From Mesorhizobium loti CJ3sym (GTDB lineage: Bacteria; Pseudomonadota; Alphaproteobacteria; Rhizobiales; Rhizobiaceae): a stretch of DNA of 64,000 bases. Position numbers and translations under genes: made by a program. Of this stretch, positions 10,972 through 21,671 are shown piece by piece (position 1 is the stretch's first letter; every line of letters begins with the position of its first letter). Location: assembly GCF_000472785.1 (NCBI RefSeq), contig NZ_AXAL01000002.1, positions 372,001 through 436,000 of the forward strand, in the 5' to 3' direction. A model generated the notes under the pieces. It did not search any database. It was not told where the DNA came from and worked only from the letters and a program-made list of their open reading frames with translations.

Positions 10972-13900
10972 TCTCCGAATTCTGTATTCGCAGGCCTGTC
11001 GCCACCCTTCTGATGTCGTTCGCCCTCGTGCTGGGCGGACTGTTTGCCTACAAGTTCCTGCCGGTGGCGGCGCTGCCCAGCGCCGAATTCCCGGTGGTCA
11101 ACGTCTCGGCCTCGCTGCCGGGCGCCTCGCCGGAAACCATGGCGACATCGGTGGCGACGCCGCTGATCAAGCAGTTCGCCACCATCGCCGGCATCGATTC
11201 CATTTCGACCACCAACTCGCTTGGCCAGACCTCGATCGCCATCCAGTTCGTGCTCAACCGCGACATCGACGCCGCAGCGGCCGACGTGCAGGCGGCGATC
11301 GCGCGCACGCAGAAATCTCTGCCGCCGCAGATGACGGCGCCGCCGAGCTACCGCAAGGTCAATCCGGCCGACGCGCCGATCCTCTTGATGTCGCTGGTCA
11401 GCGATACGGTTCCGCTGACCGACCTCGATGCCTTCGCGGAAAACGTCATCTCGCCGTCGCTGTCGACGATCGACGGGGTGGCGCAGGTCTCGATCTTCGG
11501 CCAGCAGAAATATGCCGTGCGCATACAGATCGATCCGACAGCGCTTGCCGCACGCGGCATCTCGATCGATCAGTTGCAGGCGGCGGTCGCATCGGCCAAC
11601 AGCAACACGCCGCTCGGCGTGCTCCAGAACAACAAGCAGCAGCTGACCATCACCGCCAACACCCAGCTGACCGACGCCGCCGGTTTCTCCAACATCATCA
11701 TCGCCACCAAGAACGGCCACCCGGTACGGCTGGGCGAGGTGACCCGCGTCGTCGATTCTGTACAGACGACCACGACCGCAAGCTGGTACGACGGTACGCG
11801 CGCGATCATCATGGCCGTGCAGCGGCAGCCCGACGCCAACACTGTCGACGTCGTCGACAAGGTCAAGGCGATGCTGCCGTCGTTCAAGGACCAAATGCCG
11901 GCCGCCGCCGACATCAAGCTGCTCAACGACCGCTCCAGCTCGATCCGCCAGGCCGTCAGCGACGTACAGTTCACGCTGCTGCTCACCATTGCCCTCGTGA
12001 TCCTGGTGATCTTCGTGTTCCTGCGACGTGTGACGGCGACCATCATCCCGGCCGTGGCGGTGCCGATCTCGCTGATCGCCACGCTCGGCGCGATGTTCCT
12101 GTTCGGGTTTTCCATCGACAACATATCGCTGATGGGCCTCACGCTCGCCGTCGGCCTCGTCGTCGACGATGCCATCGTCATGCTCGAAAACATCTTCCGC
12201 CACATGGAAGAGGACGGGTTGTCGGCCTTCGACGCGTCGTTGAAGGGTGCGCGCGAAATCGGCTTCACCATCATCTCGATCTCGATCTCGCTGGTAGCCG
12301 TGTTCATCCCCGTGCTGCTGATGGGCGGCGTCATCGGGCGCATCTTCAACGAGTTCGCCGTCGTGGTGACGGTCGCCATCCTGGCGTCGATGTTCGTGTC
12401 GCTGACGCTGACGCCGATGTTGTGCTCGCGCCTGCTCTCGGTCACCAAGGCCGATCGCGACAAGCATGGCCCCGGCCACAAGCAGGACATCGTCACACGC
12501 GGGTACGACCGAGTCCTGACATTTTGCCTGCGGCACACCTTCCTGGTGTTCCTCGTCTTTGTCGGCACCGCGGCAGCATCGGTGTGGCTGATCGAGATCT
12601 CGCCGAAGGGCTTCTTCCCGCAGGAGGATATCAGCCAGATCTCGGTGACGACCATCGCGCGCCAGGACATTTCTTTTGACGCCATGGTGAAGCTGCAGGG
12701 GCAGGTGGCAAGTGTGTTTTCCCATTCGCCCTATGTTTCGCATGTGGCATGGTCGGCAGGCAGCGGTAACAATGCATTGAACCAGGGCCAGCTCTATGTG
12801 CAGTTGAAGGACAAGAGCCTGCGACCCGACATCGAGAAGGTGCAGGCGGATCTGCGAAAGCAACTGGCCGGGGTCGCGGGCATCGAGACCTACATGCAGC
12901 CGGTGCAGAACCTGCGGCTCGGTTCGCGCTCATCGGCCAGTGCCTACCAACTCGTGGTTCAGGGCCTCGATACCGGCCTGACCGACCAGTGGGCGCAGAA
13001 ACTGAATGACGCGATGGCGGCCGACCATACGACTTTCACCGACGTCACCAGCGACCTGCAGAACAACGCCCTGCAGGCATCGCTGGTCATTGATCGCGAC
13101 AAGGCCGCCCAACTCGGCATCGATACCGACACGCTGCGCTCCGCTCTTTATGGGGGTTTCGGCACCGACCAGGTTTCAACGATCTTCGGTTCGGCCGACA
13201 GCTATGAGGTCATCACCGAGCTCGATCCCAAGATCGAATGGTCGCCCGAGCGGATGCTCGCCATCCAGATGAGGACGGCAAGCGGCTTGCTGGTTCCGCT
13301 CGGCGCCTTCGCCCGGGTCGACCGCACGGCTGGCGCCCTGACGGTCAACCAGCTCGGCCAGCTTCCGGCCGTGACCATCTCCTACAATCTGCCGCAAGGT
13401 GTCGCGCTGGGCGACAGCGTCACGCGCATCAATGCACTCAAAGAACAGATCGGCATGCCGACGGTGATCTCGACGACTTTCGCCGGGACGGCCAAGACCT
13501 TCCAGGATTCCCTTGCCAACCAGGGGCTTCTGGTCGGCGGCGCGATCCTGACCATCTACATCGTGCTCGGCATTCTCTACGAGAGCTTCATCCACCCGCT
13601 CACCATCCTCACCGGCCTGCCGTCGGCGGTGCTGGGCGCGGTCGTTGCCTTGCGCTTTGCCGGCATGGATCTGTCCGTCATCGCGGTGATCGGCATCCTG
13701 ATGCTGATCGGCATCGTCAAGAAGAACGGCATCATGATGGTCGACGTCGCGCTCGAATTGCGACGAGAAGGCATGTCTGCAAAGGAGTCCATCCACAAGG
13801 CGTGCCTGATGCGGTTCAGGCCGATCATGATGACGACGCTGGCGGCCCTGATGGGCACGTTCCCGATCGCGCTCGGCACCGGGGCCAGCGCCGAACTGCG

Positions 13901-14132
13901 CCAGCCGCTGGGCGTTGCCGTTGTCGGCGGCCTCTTGGCTTCGCAGGCGCTGACCCTGTTCGTGACACCGGTGATCTACGTCTACATGGAGAATTTCTCG
14001 GGCTGGTTGGTCGGGCTGTGGTCGAGGGGCAAGGCCAAACCGCAGGTGGTCAGAGAGAGTGGCGACCAGCCTTCGCTGTTCGGCACCAATGACGACATCC
14101 CGGCGGACGCGCAAAAGACGGCCGCCGAATGA
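10968..14132 (+). CDS. RND multidrug efflux permease
   Basis: This inner-membrane proton-driven pump of the HAE1/AcrB class has 1054 residues, full length. The N-terminus ISEFCIRRPVATLLMSFALV is typical. The TM4 proton-relay Asp pair is in LAVGLVVDDAIVMLENI, and the second half repeats the fold with IGIVKKNGIMMVDVALE. Two large periplasmic loops carry the porter and funnel domains. No outer-membrane TolC-type gene follows, so a channel encoded elsewhere is presumably used. The substrate is unknown. Confidence 0.94.
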   Translation: MISEFCIRRPVATLLMSFALVLGGLFAYKFLPVAALPSAEFPVVNVSASLPGASPETMATSVATPLIKQFATIAGIDSISTTNSLGQTSIAIQFVLNRDIDAAAADVQAAIARTQKSLPPQMTAPPSYRKVNPADAPILLMSLVSDTVPLTDLDAFAENVISPSLSTIDGVAQVSIFGQQKYAVRIQIDPTALAARGISIDQLQAAVASANSNTPLGVLQNNKQQLTITANTQLTDAAGFSNIIIATKNGHPVRLGEVTRVVDSVQTTTTASWYDGTRAIIMAVQRQPDANTVDVVDKVKAMLPSFKDQMPAAADIKLLNDRSSSIRQAVSDVQFTLLLTIALVILVIFVFLRRVTATIIPAVAVPISLIATLGAMFLFGFSIDNISLMGLTLAVGLVVDDAIVMLENIFRHMEEDGLSAFDASLKGAREIGFTIISISISLVAVFIPVLLMGGVIGRIFNEFAVVVTVAILASMFVSLTLTPMLCSRLLSVTKADRDKHGPGHKQDIVTRGYDRVLTFCLRHTFLVFLVFVGTAAASVWLIEISPKGFFPQEDISQISVTTIARQDISFDAMVKLQGQVASVFSHSPYVSHVAWSAGSGNNALNQGQLYVQLKDKSLRPDIEKVQADLRKQLAGVAGIETYMQPVQNLRLGSRSSASAYQLVVQGLDTGLTDQWAQKLNDAMAADHTTFTDVTSDLQNNALQASLVIDRDKAAQLGIDTDTLRSALYGGFGTDQVSTIFGSADSYEVITELDPKIEWSPERMLAIQMRTASGLLVPLGAFARVDRTAGALTVNQLGQLPAVTISYNLPQGVALGDSVTRINALKEQIGMPTVISTTFAGTAKTFQDSLANQGLLVGGAILTIYIVLGILYESFIHPLTILTGLPSAVLGAVVALRFAGMDLSVIAVIGILMLIGIVKKNGIMMVDVALELRREGMSAKESIHKACLMRFRPIMMTTLAALMGTFPIALGTGASAELRQPLGVAVVGGLLASQALTLFVTPVIYVYMENFSGWLVGLWSRGKAKPQVVRESGDQPSLFGTNDDIPADAQKTAAE

Positions 14133-14211
14133 CAGGCTGACACGGCAAGGACAGAAGCTGGCCCAAGCCGTCGTGCTTGCGGCCGGCAGAACAGAGCCGT
14201 AATTTGCGGCC

Positions 14212-14835
14212 ATGTCCCATGATCATGACCACGACAACGAACTCGATCCGTTTGCCGCGCGCGTACGAGCGCTGGAAACCATCCTGACCCGCAAGGGGCT
14301 GATCGATCCGGCGGCGATCGACGTCATCGTCGACACCTACGAGACCAAGATCGGCCCGCGAAACGGCGCCAGGGTGGTGGCCAAGGCGTGGAGCGATCCG
14401 GCCTATGCGGACTGGCTCAAGCGCGATGCGACGTCGGCGATCGAATCGCTGAGCTATACCGGCCGCCAGGGCGAGCACATGCAGGCGGTGTTCAACACCG
14501 AGGACACCCATAACCTCGTCGTCTGTACATTGTGCTCCTGCTATCCATGGTCAGTGCTCGGCCTGCCGCCGGTCTGGTACAAGGCGCCGCCCTACAGATC
14601 GCGCGCTGTCATCGATCCGCGCGGGGTGCTGGAAGAATTCGGGCTGACGCTGCCAGCCGAGAAAAAGATCCGCGTCTGGGATTCGACCGCCGAGCTGCGC
14701 TATCTCGTCGTGCCTATGCGGCCTAGTGGCACCGATGGCTGGAGCGAGGAGCGGCTGGCCGAACTGGTGAGCCGCGACGCGATGATCGGCACGGCGCTCG
14801 CCCGGCAACCGCAGCAAGCGGGGGAGCCGGCATGA
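14212..14835 (+). CDS. nthA: Nitrile hydratase alpha subunit (cobalt type)
   Basis: This subunit holds the metal site that hydrates nitriles to amides. It has 207 residues. The metal-binding motif V-C-T-L-C-S-C is at residues 104-110; Thr in the third place is typical of non-corrin cobalt enzymes, whereas iron enzymes have Ser. [20 protein letters not shown] follows, as in the family. The N-terminus is His/Asp-rich. The stop overlaps the beta-subunit ATG. No amidase gene is adjacent, so the amide would have to be hydrolysed by an enzyme encoded elsewhere. Confidence 0.93.
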   Translation: MSHDHDHDNELDPFAARVRALETILTRKGLIDPAAIDVIVDTYETKIGPRNGARVVAKAWSDPAYADWLKRDATSAIESLSYTGRQGEHMQAVFNTEDTHNLVVCTLCSCYPWSVLGLPPVWYKAPPYRSRAVIDPRGVLEEFGLTLPAEKKIRVWDSTAELRYLVVPMRPSGTDGWSEERLAELVSRDAMIGTALARQPQQAGEPA

Positions 14836-15491
14836 ACGGCCCCCATGATCTCGGCGGACAGATGGGGTTCGGCCCGGTCGCGCCCGAAAAGGACGAGCCC
14901 TATTTCCACGCCGCCTGGGAGAGGCGGGCACTCGGCGTGACGCTCACCGCCGGCGCCATGGGTGCCTGGAACATCGACGAGAGCCGGCATGCGCGGGAAT
15001 CGCTGCATCCGGCGGACTATTACAGCTCCAGCTATTACCAGATCTGGATCAAGGCGCTGGAGACCTTGCTCAAGCGCCATGGGTTCGTCAGCGAGCGCGA
15101 TCTCAAGGCTGGTGACGCGATCGATGCGGCGGCAACGCCGAAGCGGGTGCTGAAGGCGGAAAACGTTCCGGCAGTGCTGGCCAAGGGCGGTCCTTGCGAC
15201 CGGCCGGTCGCAACTGCACCGCGCTTCAAGGCCGGCGACGCCGTACAGACGAAGAATTTCAACCCGACCGGCCACACCAGGCTGCCGCGCTATGCGCGCG
15301 GCAAGCGGGGCACGATCGAGGCGGTGCATGACGGCTTCGTCTTTCCCGACAGCAACGCACATGGAGAAGGCGAAAACCCGCAATGGGTCTATACGGTGGT
15401 CTTCGATGGCAGCGAGATCTGGGGCGAGGGCGCCGATCCAACGCTGACGGTGTCGATCGACGCCTGGGAGAGCTATCTTGAGCCGGCTTGA
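14832..15491 (+). CDS. nthB: Nitrile hydratase beta subunit
   Basis: The structural partner of the alpha subunit is 219 residues long. The start [16 protein letters not shown] is characteristic of the family. The middle contains [19 protein letters not shown], and the C-terminal SH3-like barrel has [18 protein letters not shown]. It overlaps nthA by 4 bases and the activator gene by 14, so all three form one translationally coupled unit. Confidence 0.93.
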   Translation: MNGPHDLGGQMGFGPVAPEKDEPYFHAAWERRALGVTLTAGAMGAWNIDESRHARESLHPADYYSSSYYQIWIKALETLLKRHGFVSERDLKAGDAIDAAATPKRVLKAENVPAVLAKGGPCDRPVATAPRFKAGDAVQTKNFNPTGHTRLPRYARGKRGTIEAVHDGFVFPDSNAHGEGENPQWVYTVVFDGSEIWGEGADPTLTVSIDAWESYLEPA

Positions 15492-15849
15492 GGCGAACAG
15501 GCCCGCGGTCGATTTGCCTGACAGCCTGGATGCACCGGTGTTTGCCGAACCGTGGCAGGCCGAAGCGTTCGCCATGACGGTGGCGCTGCACGATAGGGGT
15601 CTTTTCTCATGGGCCGAGTGGGCGCAAGCCCTGTCGGCGCAAGTGAAGAAGCCGGGCGCCGCGGCGGACGGACACGACTATTACGAGCACTGGCTGGCGG
15701 CACTGGAAAGCCTGCTTGCCTCCAAGGGGCTGGCGGAAAAGTCTGATGTCGACGCCATGGCGCACGCCTGGGAACGCGCCGCGCATGCGACCCCGCACGG
15801 CAAGCCGATCCTGCTGGAAAACGATCCGGAATTCTCATCCGCCAGATGA
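15478..15849 (+). CDS. Nitrile hydratase accessory protein (metal-insertion activator)
   Basis: This 123-residue protein resembles the N-terminal half of the nitrile hydratase beta subunit (FAEPWQAEAFAMTVALHDRG and YYEHWLAALESLL), as expected for the activators that deliver cobalt to the alpha subunit by subunit exchange. It overlaps the beta gene by 14 bases. The role is inferred from family and position. Confidence 0.85.
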   Translation: MSRLEANRPAVDLPDSLDAPVFAEPWQAEAFAMTVALHDRGLFSWAEWAQALSAQVKKPGAAADGHDYYEHWLAALESLLASKGLAEKSDVDAMAHAWERAAHATPHGKPILLENDPEFSSAR

Positions 15850-15936
15850 GGCAACGGCCTCAGGAAAGTCCAATCTTCCGCATCGCTCGCCAGGCACCGG
15901 TAGCCAACCGCTGCGCATTTCACAAAGAGAGAATGG

Positions 15937-16866
15937 ATGTATCTGTCGGAAATTCTCTCGATCTGCGCGGCATTGTGCATCGCCACCAGTGGCATGCTTG
16001 CCGGTGAACTGGTCGGCCGCATCGATGCGTTGACCCTGACCCGGCTGCAAACGCTCGCGGTGACAATTGCCACAACCATAGCAGCAACGCTGATGGGCGG
16101 CTGGGCCGGGCTGCTGCCTTGGCAGGTGGGCTATCTCTCGGCCTCTGGCGTGTTCGGGATCTTCATTGCCTCTTCGGCCTATATCTCGTCGATATTCGCG
16201 CTCGGGCCGCGCCTGGCGCTGCTGGTGTTCTCGCTGACCTCGCCCTTTGCCCTGATCATGGGGTATGTGTTCCTGGGCGAGACGGTCGGTCCGGTCAAAC
16301 TGGCCGGCGTTGCGCTGGTCATCGCCGGCATTGTTCTCGCAATCCTGTTCGGGCGTCCCGTCAAGGTTCAGCCGGAAGGCATTTTCCCGACCCCGCCGAT
16401 CGAGATGGTGGTGCTGCCGGCAAAGCAGATGACCTTGCCTGTCGGTCTCGCCTTCGGGCTGATCGCCGCACTCGGGCAGGCCGCCGGCGCGTTGGTGGCG
16501 CGTCCTGTCATGGCGTCCGGCGTCAATCCGTTCACGGCGATGGCGATCCGGACCGGTGTGTCGGCGGTGCTCTTCCTTCTGCTCTTGCTGGTTCCCCGCC
16601 GCAGCGCCGCCAAGCGCCCCCGCCCGTCGGCACGAACGCTCGGCATTGGCATCTGTGGCGCGTTGATCGGCACGGGCGTGGGCATGTCGCTGATCATGGC
16701 CGCTCTGGCGGGCGGAAAGGTTGGCATCGTCTCGACATTGTCGTCGCTGTCGCCGGTGCTGGTGTTGCCCATGGTGTGGCTGCGCACCGGCTACAGACCA
16801 TCGGCACCGGCCTGGGCCGGCGCGGTACTCGCCTTTGCCGGCACATCTCTCATCGCGGCCGGCTGA
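15937..16866 (+). CDS. DMT superfamily (EamA) transporter
   Basis: This inner-membrane protein has 309 residues with about ten hydrophobic helices arranged as two EamA repeats, the second beginning near residue 160 after a hydrophilic linker. ARLALLVFSLTSPFALIMGY-like and LSSLSPVLVLPMVWL segments close the repeats. It follows the nitrile hydratase activator by about 90 bases on the same strand. The substrate is unknown; family members export amino acids or other metabolites. Confidence 0.85.
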   Translation: MYLSEILSICAALCIATSGMLAGELVGRIDALTLTRLQTLAVTIATTIAATLMGGWAGLLPWQVGYLSASGVFGIFIASSAYISSIFALGPRLALLVFSLTSPFALIMGYVFLGETVGPVKLAGVALVIAGIVLAILFGRPVKVQPEGIFPTPPIEMVVLPAKQMTLPVGLAFGLIAALGQAAGALVARPVMASGVNPFTAMAIRTGVSAVLFLLLLLVPRRSAAKRPRPSARTLGIGICGALIGTGVGMSLIMAALAGGKVGIVSTLSSLSPVLVLPMVWLRTGYRPSAPAWAGAVLAFAGTSLIAAG

Positions 16867-17018
16867 CGGGCAGCGATCAACCGGCCACCGTCTTCGTTCT
16901 CTTTACGTTCTTTTTGTGGCCTGATAGCCTGAACCGTCGGAGGCGCTCCATGCGTCACGACGGCGGTCGATATGGCGGCTGTCTTGTCTTTCCCTCGCGA
17001 ATCCGGTCTGTCGCACTG

Positions 17019-18146
17019 ATGGAATTCTCCCCCCAACAGGATGAGGCGCTGCAGGCGGTTGCCCGCTGGCTGAAGGCCGGCCAGCCGCAGCTGTTCCGGC
17101 TGTTTGGCTATGCCGGCACCGGCAAGACCACGTTGGCGCGCTATTTCGCCGAACATGTCGATGGCCAGGTGCAGTTCGCCGCCTTCACCGGCAAGGCCGC
17201 GCAGGTGCTGCGCTCCAAGGGCGCGGTCAATGCCCGCACCATTCATTCGCTGATCTACAGGGCCAAAGGCGAAGAATCAGTCGAAAACGAGGTGACAGGC
17301 AAGACCTCGATGTCGCCGACCTTCTCGCTCAACCGGCAAAGCCCGATCTCGCGGGCCAAGCTGGTCGTCATCGACGAATGCTCGATGGTCGACGAGCAGC
17401 TTGGCCGCGACCTGATGAGTTTCGGCACGCCGATCCTGGTGCTGGGCGATCCCGGCCAGTTGCCGCCGATTTCGGGCGGCGGCTTTTTCACCGACCACGA
17501 GCCGGACTATCTCCTGACCGAAATCCACCGGCAGGCGCGCGACAATCCGATCCTGCGGCTGGCGCTGGATGTGCGCGAGGGCCGCGAATTCATGCGCGGC
17601 GACTATGGCACGGCGCAGGTGATCGGCAAGGAAGACGTTACCCAGGAGCTGGTACTGAAGGCCGACCAGGTGCTGGTCGGCACCAATCGCACGCGGCGAC
17701 GCTACAACCAGCGCCTGCGCGAGCTCAAAGGGTTCAATGCCGACTATCCGCAGGCCGGCGACAAGCTGGTTTGCCTGCGCAACGATGCGGCCAAGGGGCT
17801 GCTCAACGGTTCGCTGTGGAAGGTGATGACCTCATCGCGCGAGACGGTGAAGCCCGGCATCAACCTTCTGGTTTCGCCTGAAGAGGACGATCCCGACCGC
17901 GGCGTCGCCAAGATCAAGCTGCTCAAGGCGGCGTTCGAGGATCCGGACGCCGACATCCCCTGGCAGCAGAAGAAGCGTTTTGACGATTTCGACTACGGCT
18001 ATGCTTTGACCGTGCACAAGGCGCAGGGCTCGCAGTGGAACGAGATCGTGCTGTTCGACGAAAGCTGGGCCTTCAAGGAAACCCGCCAGCGCTGGCTTTA
18101 TACCGCGATCACGCGCGCCGCCGAGCGGCTGACCATCGTCAGGTAA
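17019..18146 (+). CDS. Small RecD-like/UvrD-type ATP-dependent helicase
   Basis: This superfamily-1 helicase-like ATPase has 375 residues. Walker A is LFGYAGTGKTTLARYF, Walker B is KLVVIDECSMVDEQL, and the C-terminal motif VI region reads ALTVHKAQGSQWNEIVLFDE followed by RWLYTAITRAAERL. It is much shorter than RecD, matching the stand-alone alphaproteobacterial family. The ATG at 17019 matches family N-termini (MEFSPQQDEAL) but lacks a clear RBS. ATG 16950 has GGAGG seven bases upstream and would add 23 residues. The frame runs open for 900 bases further upstream, which is a high-GC shadow of the transporter. Confidence 0.88.
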   Translation: MEFSPQQDEALQAVARWLKAGQPQLFRLFGYAGTGKTTLARYFAEHVDGQVQFAAFTGKAAQVLRSKGAVNARTIHSLIYRAKGEESVENEVTGKTSMSPTFSLNRQSPISRAKLVVIDECSMVDEQLGRDLMSFGTPILVLGDPGQLPPISGGGFFTDHEPDYLLTEIHRQARDNPILRLALDVREGREFMRGDYGTAQVIGKEDVTQELVLKADQVLVGTNRTRRRYNQRLRELKGFNADYPQAGDKLVCLRNDAAKGLLNGSLWKVMTSSRETVKPGINLLVSPEEDDPDRGVAKIKLLKAAFEDPDADIPWQQKKRFDDFDYGYALTVHKAQGSQWNEIVLFDESWAFKETRQRWLYTAITRAAERLTIVR

Positions 18147-18169
18147 GGCATGGCGTCAGGCGATAGTCG

Positions 18170-18574
18170 TCATGGCGCACTGAGCGGCTGGACCCCGAGC
18201 CATTTCCAGGCCTCGTCTTCATCCTCGGCCTTGAAATGCCTGAATTCGATCGGCGACAATGCGGGCAGGGCGTGTCGCGCGTCCGGCGTCCAGTCCGGCG
18301 TGCCGATCGCCGCGCACCGCCCAATATGTTCCAGTGCGTGGACGGCGCCCTGTTTGAGGGTTTCGTCGGAGATGTCGGTCCAGTCGACGCCATCGTGATC
18401 GACCATGTGTACGGCCACGTCGATTCGCTGGTGGAGCGCATAAGCCGCCTCCAGCAGGCCAAACAGGTTTTCTGCATCGGCCGCCGAGACATGCCCGACG
18501 ACATCGATGGCGAACAGGTCGTCGCGACCGGTGTCGATGCGACGGATCGCCGGCACGGATTGCAGGAAATTCAC
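18170..18574 (-). CDS. STAS/SpoIIAA-like protein
   Basis: This 134-residue protein resembles the SpoIIAA-like (DUF3478-type) STAS proteins: IDTGRDDLFAIDVVGHVSAADAE near the start and a C-terminal RHFKAEDEDEAWKWL, which in this family follows the hydrophobic core. The GTG at 18574 is chosen over an ATG at 18619 because AAAGGAGG lies eight bases upstream of it. The function is unknown; related proteins may bind lipid or act in anti-sigma circuits. It converges with the helicase gene. Confidence 0.72.
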   Translation of the reverse strand: MNFLQSVPAIRRIDTGRDDLFAIDVVGHVSAADAENLFGLLEAAYALHQRIDVAVHMVDHDGVDWTDISDETLKQGAVHALEHIGRCAAIGTPDWTPDARHALPALSPIEFRHFKAEDEDEAWKWLGVQPLSAP

Positions 18575-18728
18575 GGCGGGGGCCTCCTTTTGCGAAATAG
18601 CGTTGGTCTTCTGGAACACCCGAAAGCCCTATCTGTTCCCGTCAAAGACGCTATAGATGCCCGGTCTCAAACGCGCCGACGCTGGACAGTGGCGCGCCTT
18701 AGCCGCCTGATTTCACGGATCTCAGCCA

Positions 18729-19469
18729 ATGCCCGCAAAGCTTTCCGTCAACCTCAACGCCATCGCCATGCTGCGCAACCGCCGTGACCTGCCATGGCCT
18801 AGCGTGATCGGCGTCGGCCGGCTTGCCCTTGCCGCCGGAGCGCACGGGCTGACGGTCCATCCGCGTCCCGATGAACGTCACACCCGACATTCCGACCTGC
18901 CCTTGATCAGGGCGCTAATCGACGATGAGTTTCCGCAGGCGGAATTCAACATCGAGGGCTACCCAAGCGAGGATTTTCTGGCGCTTGTGGAAAAGCATCA
19001 GCCCGAGCAGGTGACGCTGGTGCCAGATGATCCGGCACAGGCAACCTCCGACCATGGCTGGAACTTCATCACTGACGCGGCGTTCCTGACACCGATCGTC
19101 AAGCGTCTGAAGAAGGGTGGTTTTCGAGTGTCGCTGTTTTCCGATGCCGATCCTGCCGGCATGGCGGCCGCGCGCGATACAGGGGCCGACCGGATCGAAC
19201 TCTATACCGGCCCTTATGGGAGCTACCATTCCGATTCCGCAAAAGCAGCCAACGAACTGGAAAGATTGGGTAAAACGGCCGATGCGGCATTTGCCGTCGG
19301 CCTCCAGGTCAATGCCGGGCACGATCTGACGGTGGGCAATCTGCCCGATCTGGCGAAGCGAATTCCGGCATTGGCCGAAGTGTCGATCGGACATGGGTTG
19401 ACAGCCGACGCGTTGGAGTATGGCATGGCCCGCACAGTGCGTCGGTTTCTCAAGGCCAGCGGCTGGTAG
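18729..19469 (+). CDS. pdxJ: Pyridoxine 5'-phosphate synthase
   Basis: This enzyme condenses deoxyxylulose 5-phosphate with 3-amino-2-oxopropyl phosphate in DXP-dependent vitamin B6 synthesis. It has 246 residues, close to family length. Signatures are [31 protein letters not shown] (with active-site His), FNIEGYP and [19 protein letters not shown]. The glycine-rich PdxJ ring-closing segment is represented by [19 protein letters not shown]. The gene appears monocistronic. Confidence 0.93.
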   Translation: MPAKLSVNLNAIAMLRNRRDLPWPSVIGVGRLALAAGAHGLTVHPRPDERHTRHSDLPLIRALIDDEFPQAEFNIEGYPSEDFLALVEKHQPEQVTLVPDDPAQATSDHGWNFITDAAFLTPIVKRLKKGGFRVSLFSDADPAGMAAARDTGADRIELYTGPYGSYHSDSAKAANELERLGKTADAAFAVGLQVNAGHDLTVGNLPDLAKRIPALAEVSIGHGLTADALEYGMARTVRRFLKASGW

Positions 19470-19513
19470 GGGGTATAGCTTCGCTTTGCAGGTATGGCGG
19501 CCATAGCGTGCAA

Positions 19514-19571
19514 TTGATACCGCATCGCAGCATGCATGAAGCACCGCGCGCTTGCCGGGGAGTGGTCCATG
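19514..19571 (+). repeat. Upstream block shared by both kup genes (copy 1)
   Basis: This segment directly before kup1 matches 21614-21671 before kup2 over nearly its whole length. It includes a shared GAGCACCGCGCGCTT-like core and the ATG context. It is a relic of the tandem duplication and may carry a shared leader or RBS. Confidence 0.6.
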
Positions 19572-21482
19572 GACCTTGCCAGTCGCGTTAGCGAGGCAGA
19601 AACCGTCGAGCAATCAGGCCATTCCAGAGCCGAACAACAGAGCACCAAGGTTCTGATGCTGGGCGCGCTCGGTGTCGTCTATGGCGACATCGGCACCAGC
19701 CCGATCTATGCCTTCCGCGAGGCGCTTCATGCTTCGCCCGGCATCGATACGCGCATTCACGTGCTTGGCGTGCTGTCGCTGATCGTCTGGGCGCTGACGA
19801 TCATCGTGACCGTAAAATATGTGGCCTTCGTGCTTCGTGCCGACAACAAGGGCGAAGGCGGTACGCTGTCACTGATGTCGCTGGCACGCAGCGCCTATCC
19901 CAGAGGCGCGCGCCTCATCCTGGCGATCGGCCTTTGCGGCGCGGCCCTGTTTTTCGGCGATTCGATCATAACGCCGGCCATCTCGGTGCTGTCGGCGGTC
20001 GAAGGCCTCAAGGTGGTGACCCCGACATTGGGCGCCTATGTCGTGCCGATCACCTTGGTCATCCTGGCCATCCTGTTTTCAGTGCAACGCTTCGGCACGG
20101 GAAAGGTGGCGGCGGTGTTCGGGCCGGTGACCGCGCTGTGGTTCCTGGCTATCGGCGTCGCGGGGCTCTATCACCTGATGGACGATCCATCGATCCTGCT
20201 GGCCATCAATCCCTATTACGCGGTCGCCTATCTCGTCAGCACACCCACGGCCGCCTTTGTCACTGTCGGCGCGGTGTTTCTGGCCGTCACTGGGGCTGAG
20301 GCGCTCTATGTCGATCTCGGCCATTTTGGACGCAAGCCGATCGTGCTGGCCTGGTTTTCCGTGGTGTTCCCCTGCCTGCTGCTCAACTATTTCGGGCAGG
20401 GCGCGTTTGTGCTCGCCAATGGCGGCAGGCCAACCAATCCATTCTTCCAGATGCTGCCTGACTGGGCGCTGATGCCGATGGTGGGACTGGCAACGGCCGC
20501 GACCGTCATCGCCAGCCAGGCGGTCATCTCGGGTGCTTTTTCGCTGACCCGCCAGGCGGTGCAACTGAACCTTCTGCCTCGCATAGAGGTGCAGCATACG
20601 TCCGAAATGCAACTCGGCCAGATCTACATGCCGCGCGTCAATCTGCTCATCGCGCTCGGGGTGATGCTGCTGGTGGTCGGTTTCGGCAGCTCGAGTTCGC
20701 TGGCGTCCGCCTACGGCATCTCGGTGACGGGCGAGATGCTGATGACGACGATCCTGCTGTTCGTTGTCATGCGCAAGCTGTGGAAATGGACATTGGCGCT
20801 CGCCTTGCCGCTGACCTTGCTGTTCGGCGTCATCGACAGCGGCTTCTTCCTGGCAAACATCGTGAAGATATTCGAAGGCGGCTGGGTGTCGATCACGGTT
20901 GCCTGCCTGATGGGGCTGATCATGGGGACCTGGATACGCGGCACCCGTTATCTCTTCGACAAGACCCGCCGCAACGAGATCCCGCTCGATTTCCTCGCCG
21001 CCAATCTGCTGAAGAAGAAGCCACACCTGGTGTCGGGCACTGCGGTGTTCCTGACCAGCGACCCTCTCAGCGCGCCAACCGCGCTGATGCACAGCCTGAA
21101 GCACTACAAGGTGCTGCATGAGCAGAATGTCATCCTTTCGGTGGTGACGGCGCCGCAGCCGGTGGTGCCGGACAGCGAGCGGGTCAAGATGGAGACGGTC
21201 AACGAACTGTTCATGCGGGTGACCCTGACCTTCGGCTACATGGAACAGCCCAACATCCCGCGTGCGCTGGCCATCTGCCGCAAGCAGGGCTGGAAGTTCG
21301 ACATCATGACGACATCGTTCTTCCTGTCGCGGCGCTCGCTCAAGGCCTCGCCCAATTCGGGCATGCCGGTGTGGCAGGACAAGCTGTTCATCGGCCTGGC
21401 GCGCACGGCGGCCGACGCCACCGAATATTTCCAGATCCCGACCGGACGTGTCGTGGAAATCGGCACGCAAGTTGCTATTTAA
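19569..21482 (+). CDS. kup: Low-affinity K+ uptake transporter Kup (copy 1)
   Basis: This is a K+/H+ symporter of the KUP/HAK family with 637 residues and about twelve membrane helices followed by a cytoplasmic C-terminal domain. The N-terminal signature [21 protein letters not shown] is intact. The start at 19569 (MDLASRVSE) is chosen by comparison with copy 2; a further ATG at 19536 is less likely. It is followed by a paralogue 186 bases downstream. The last roughly 180 residues are almost identical to those of copy 2, while the N-terminal two thirds differ more. Confidence 0.93.
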   Translation: MDLASRVSEAETVEQSGHSRAEQQSTKVLMLGALGVVYGDIGTSPIYAFREALHASPGIDTRIHVLGVLSLIVWALTIIVTVKYVAFVLRADNKGEGGTLSLMSLARSAYPRGARLILAIGLCGAALFFGDSIITPAISVLSAVEGLKVVTPTLGAYVVPITLVILAILFSVQRFGTGKVAAVFGPVTALWFLAIGVAGLYHLMDDPSILLAINPYYAVAYLVSTPTAAFVTVGAVFLAVTGAEALYVDLGHFGRKPIVLAWFSVVFPCLLLNYFGQGAFVLANGGRPTNPFFQMLPDWALMPMVGLATAATVIASQAVISGAFSLTRQAVQLNLLPRIEVQHTSEMQLGQIYMPRVNLLIALGVMLLVVGFGSSSSLASAYGISVTGEMLMTTILLFVVMRKLWKWTLALALPLTLLFGVIDSGFFLANIVKIFEGGWVSITVACLMGLIMGTWIRGTRYLFDKTRRNEIPLDFLAANLLKKKPHLVSGTAVFLTSDPLSAPTALMHSLKHYKVLHEQNVILSVVTAPQPVVPDSERVKMETVNELFMRVTLTFGYMEQPNIPRALAICRKQGWKFDIMTTSFFLSRRSLKASPNSGMPVWQDKLFIGLARTAADATEYFQIPTGRVVEIGTQVAI

Positions 21483-21613
21483 GGGGCATAAGGCAGTCTC
21501 GCGGGCGTTCGGCATGCTGCCGTGGCGGTTAATTCAGCCCCGCAACTGTTGGACTACAGGCATTTTCCAAGGAGCCTAGCGTTGCCGGCATGGGAGCCAT
21601 CACGCGACGGCAC

Positions 21614-21671
21614 TTGATATTGCATTGCAGCAAGCGTAGAGCACCGCGCGCTTATCGGAGTGTCGTCCATG
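21614..21671 (+). repeat. Upstream block shared by both kup genes (copy 2)
   Basis: This is the counterpart of the block at 19514-19571, with a few substitutions and single-base indels. It ends at the kup2 start codon. Confidence 0.6.

Noticed and set aside
10938..12863. 641-residue open frame antisense to the RND permease
   Set aside because: It is rich in His, Arg and Asp as expected of a complement of a GC-rich membrane-protein gene; no domain is seen.
16119..16949. Helicase frame extended upstream over the DMT transporter
   Set aside because: Translation there is out-of-frame transporter sequence; the helicase homology begins at about 17019.
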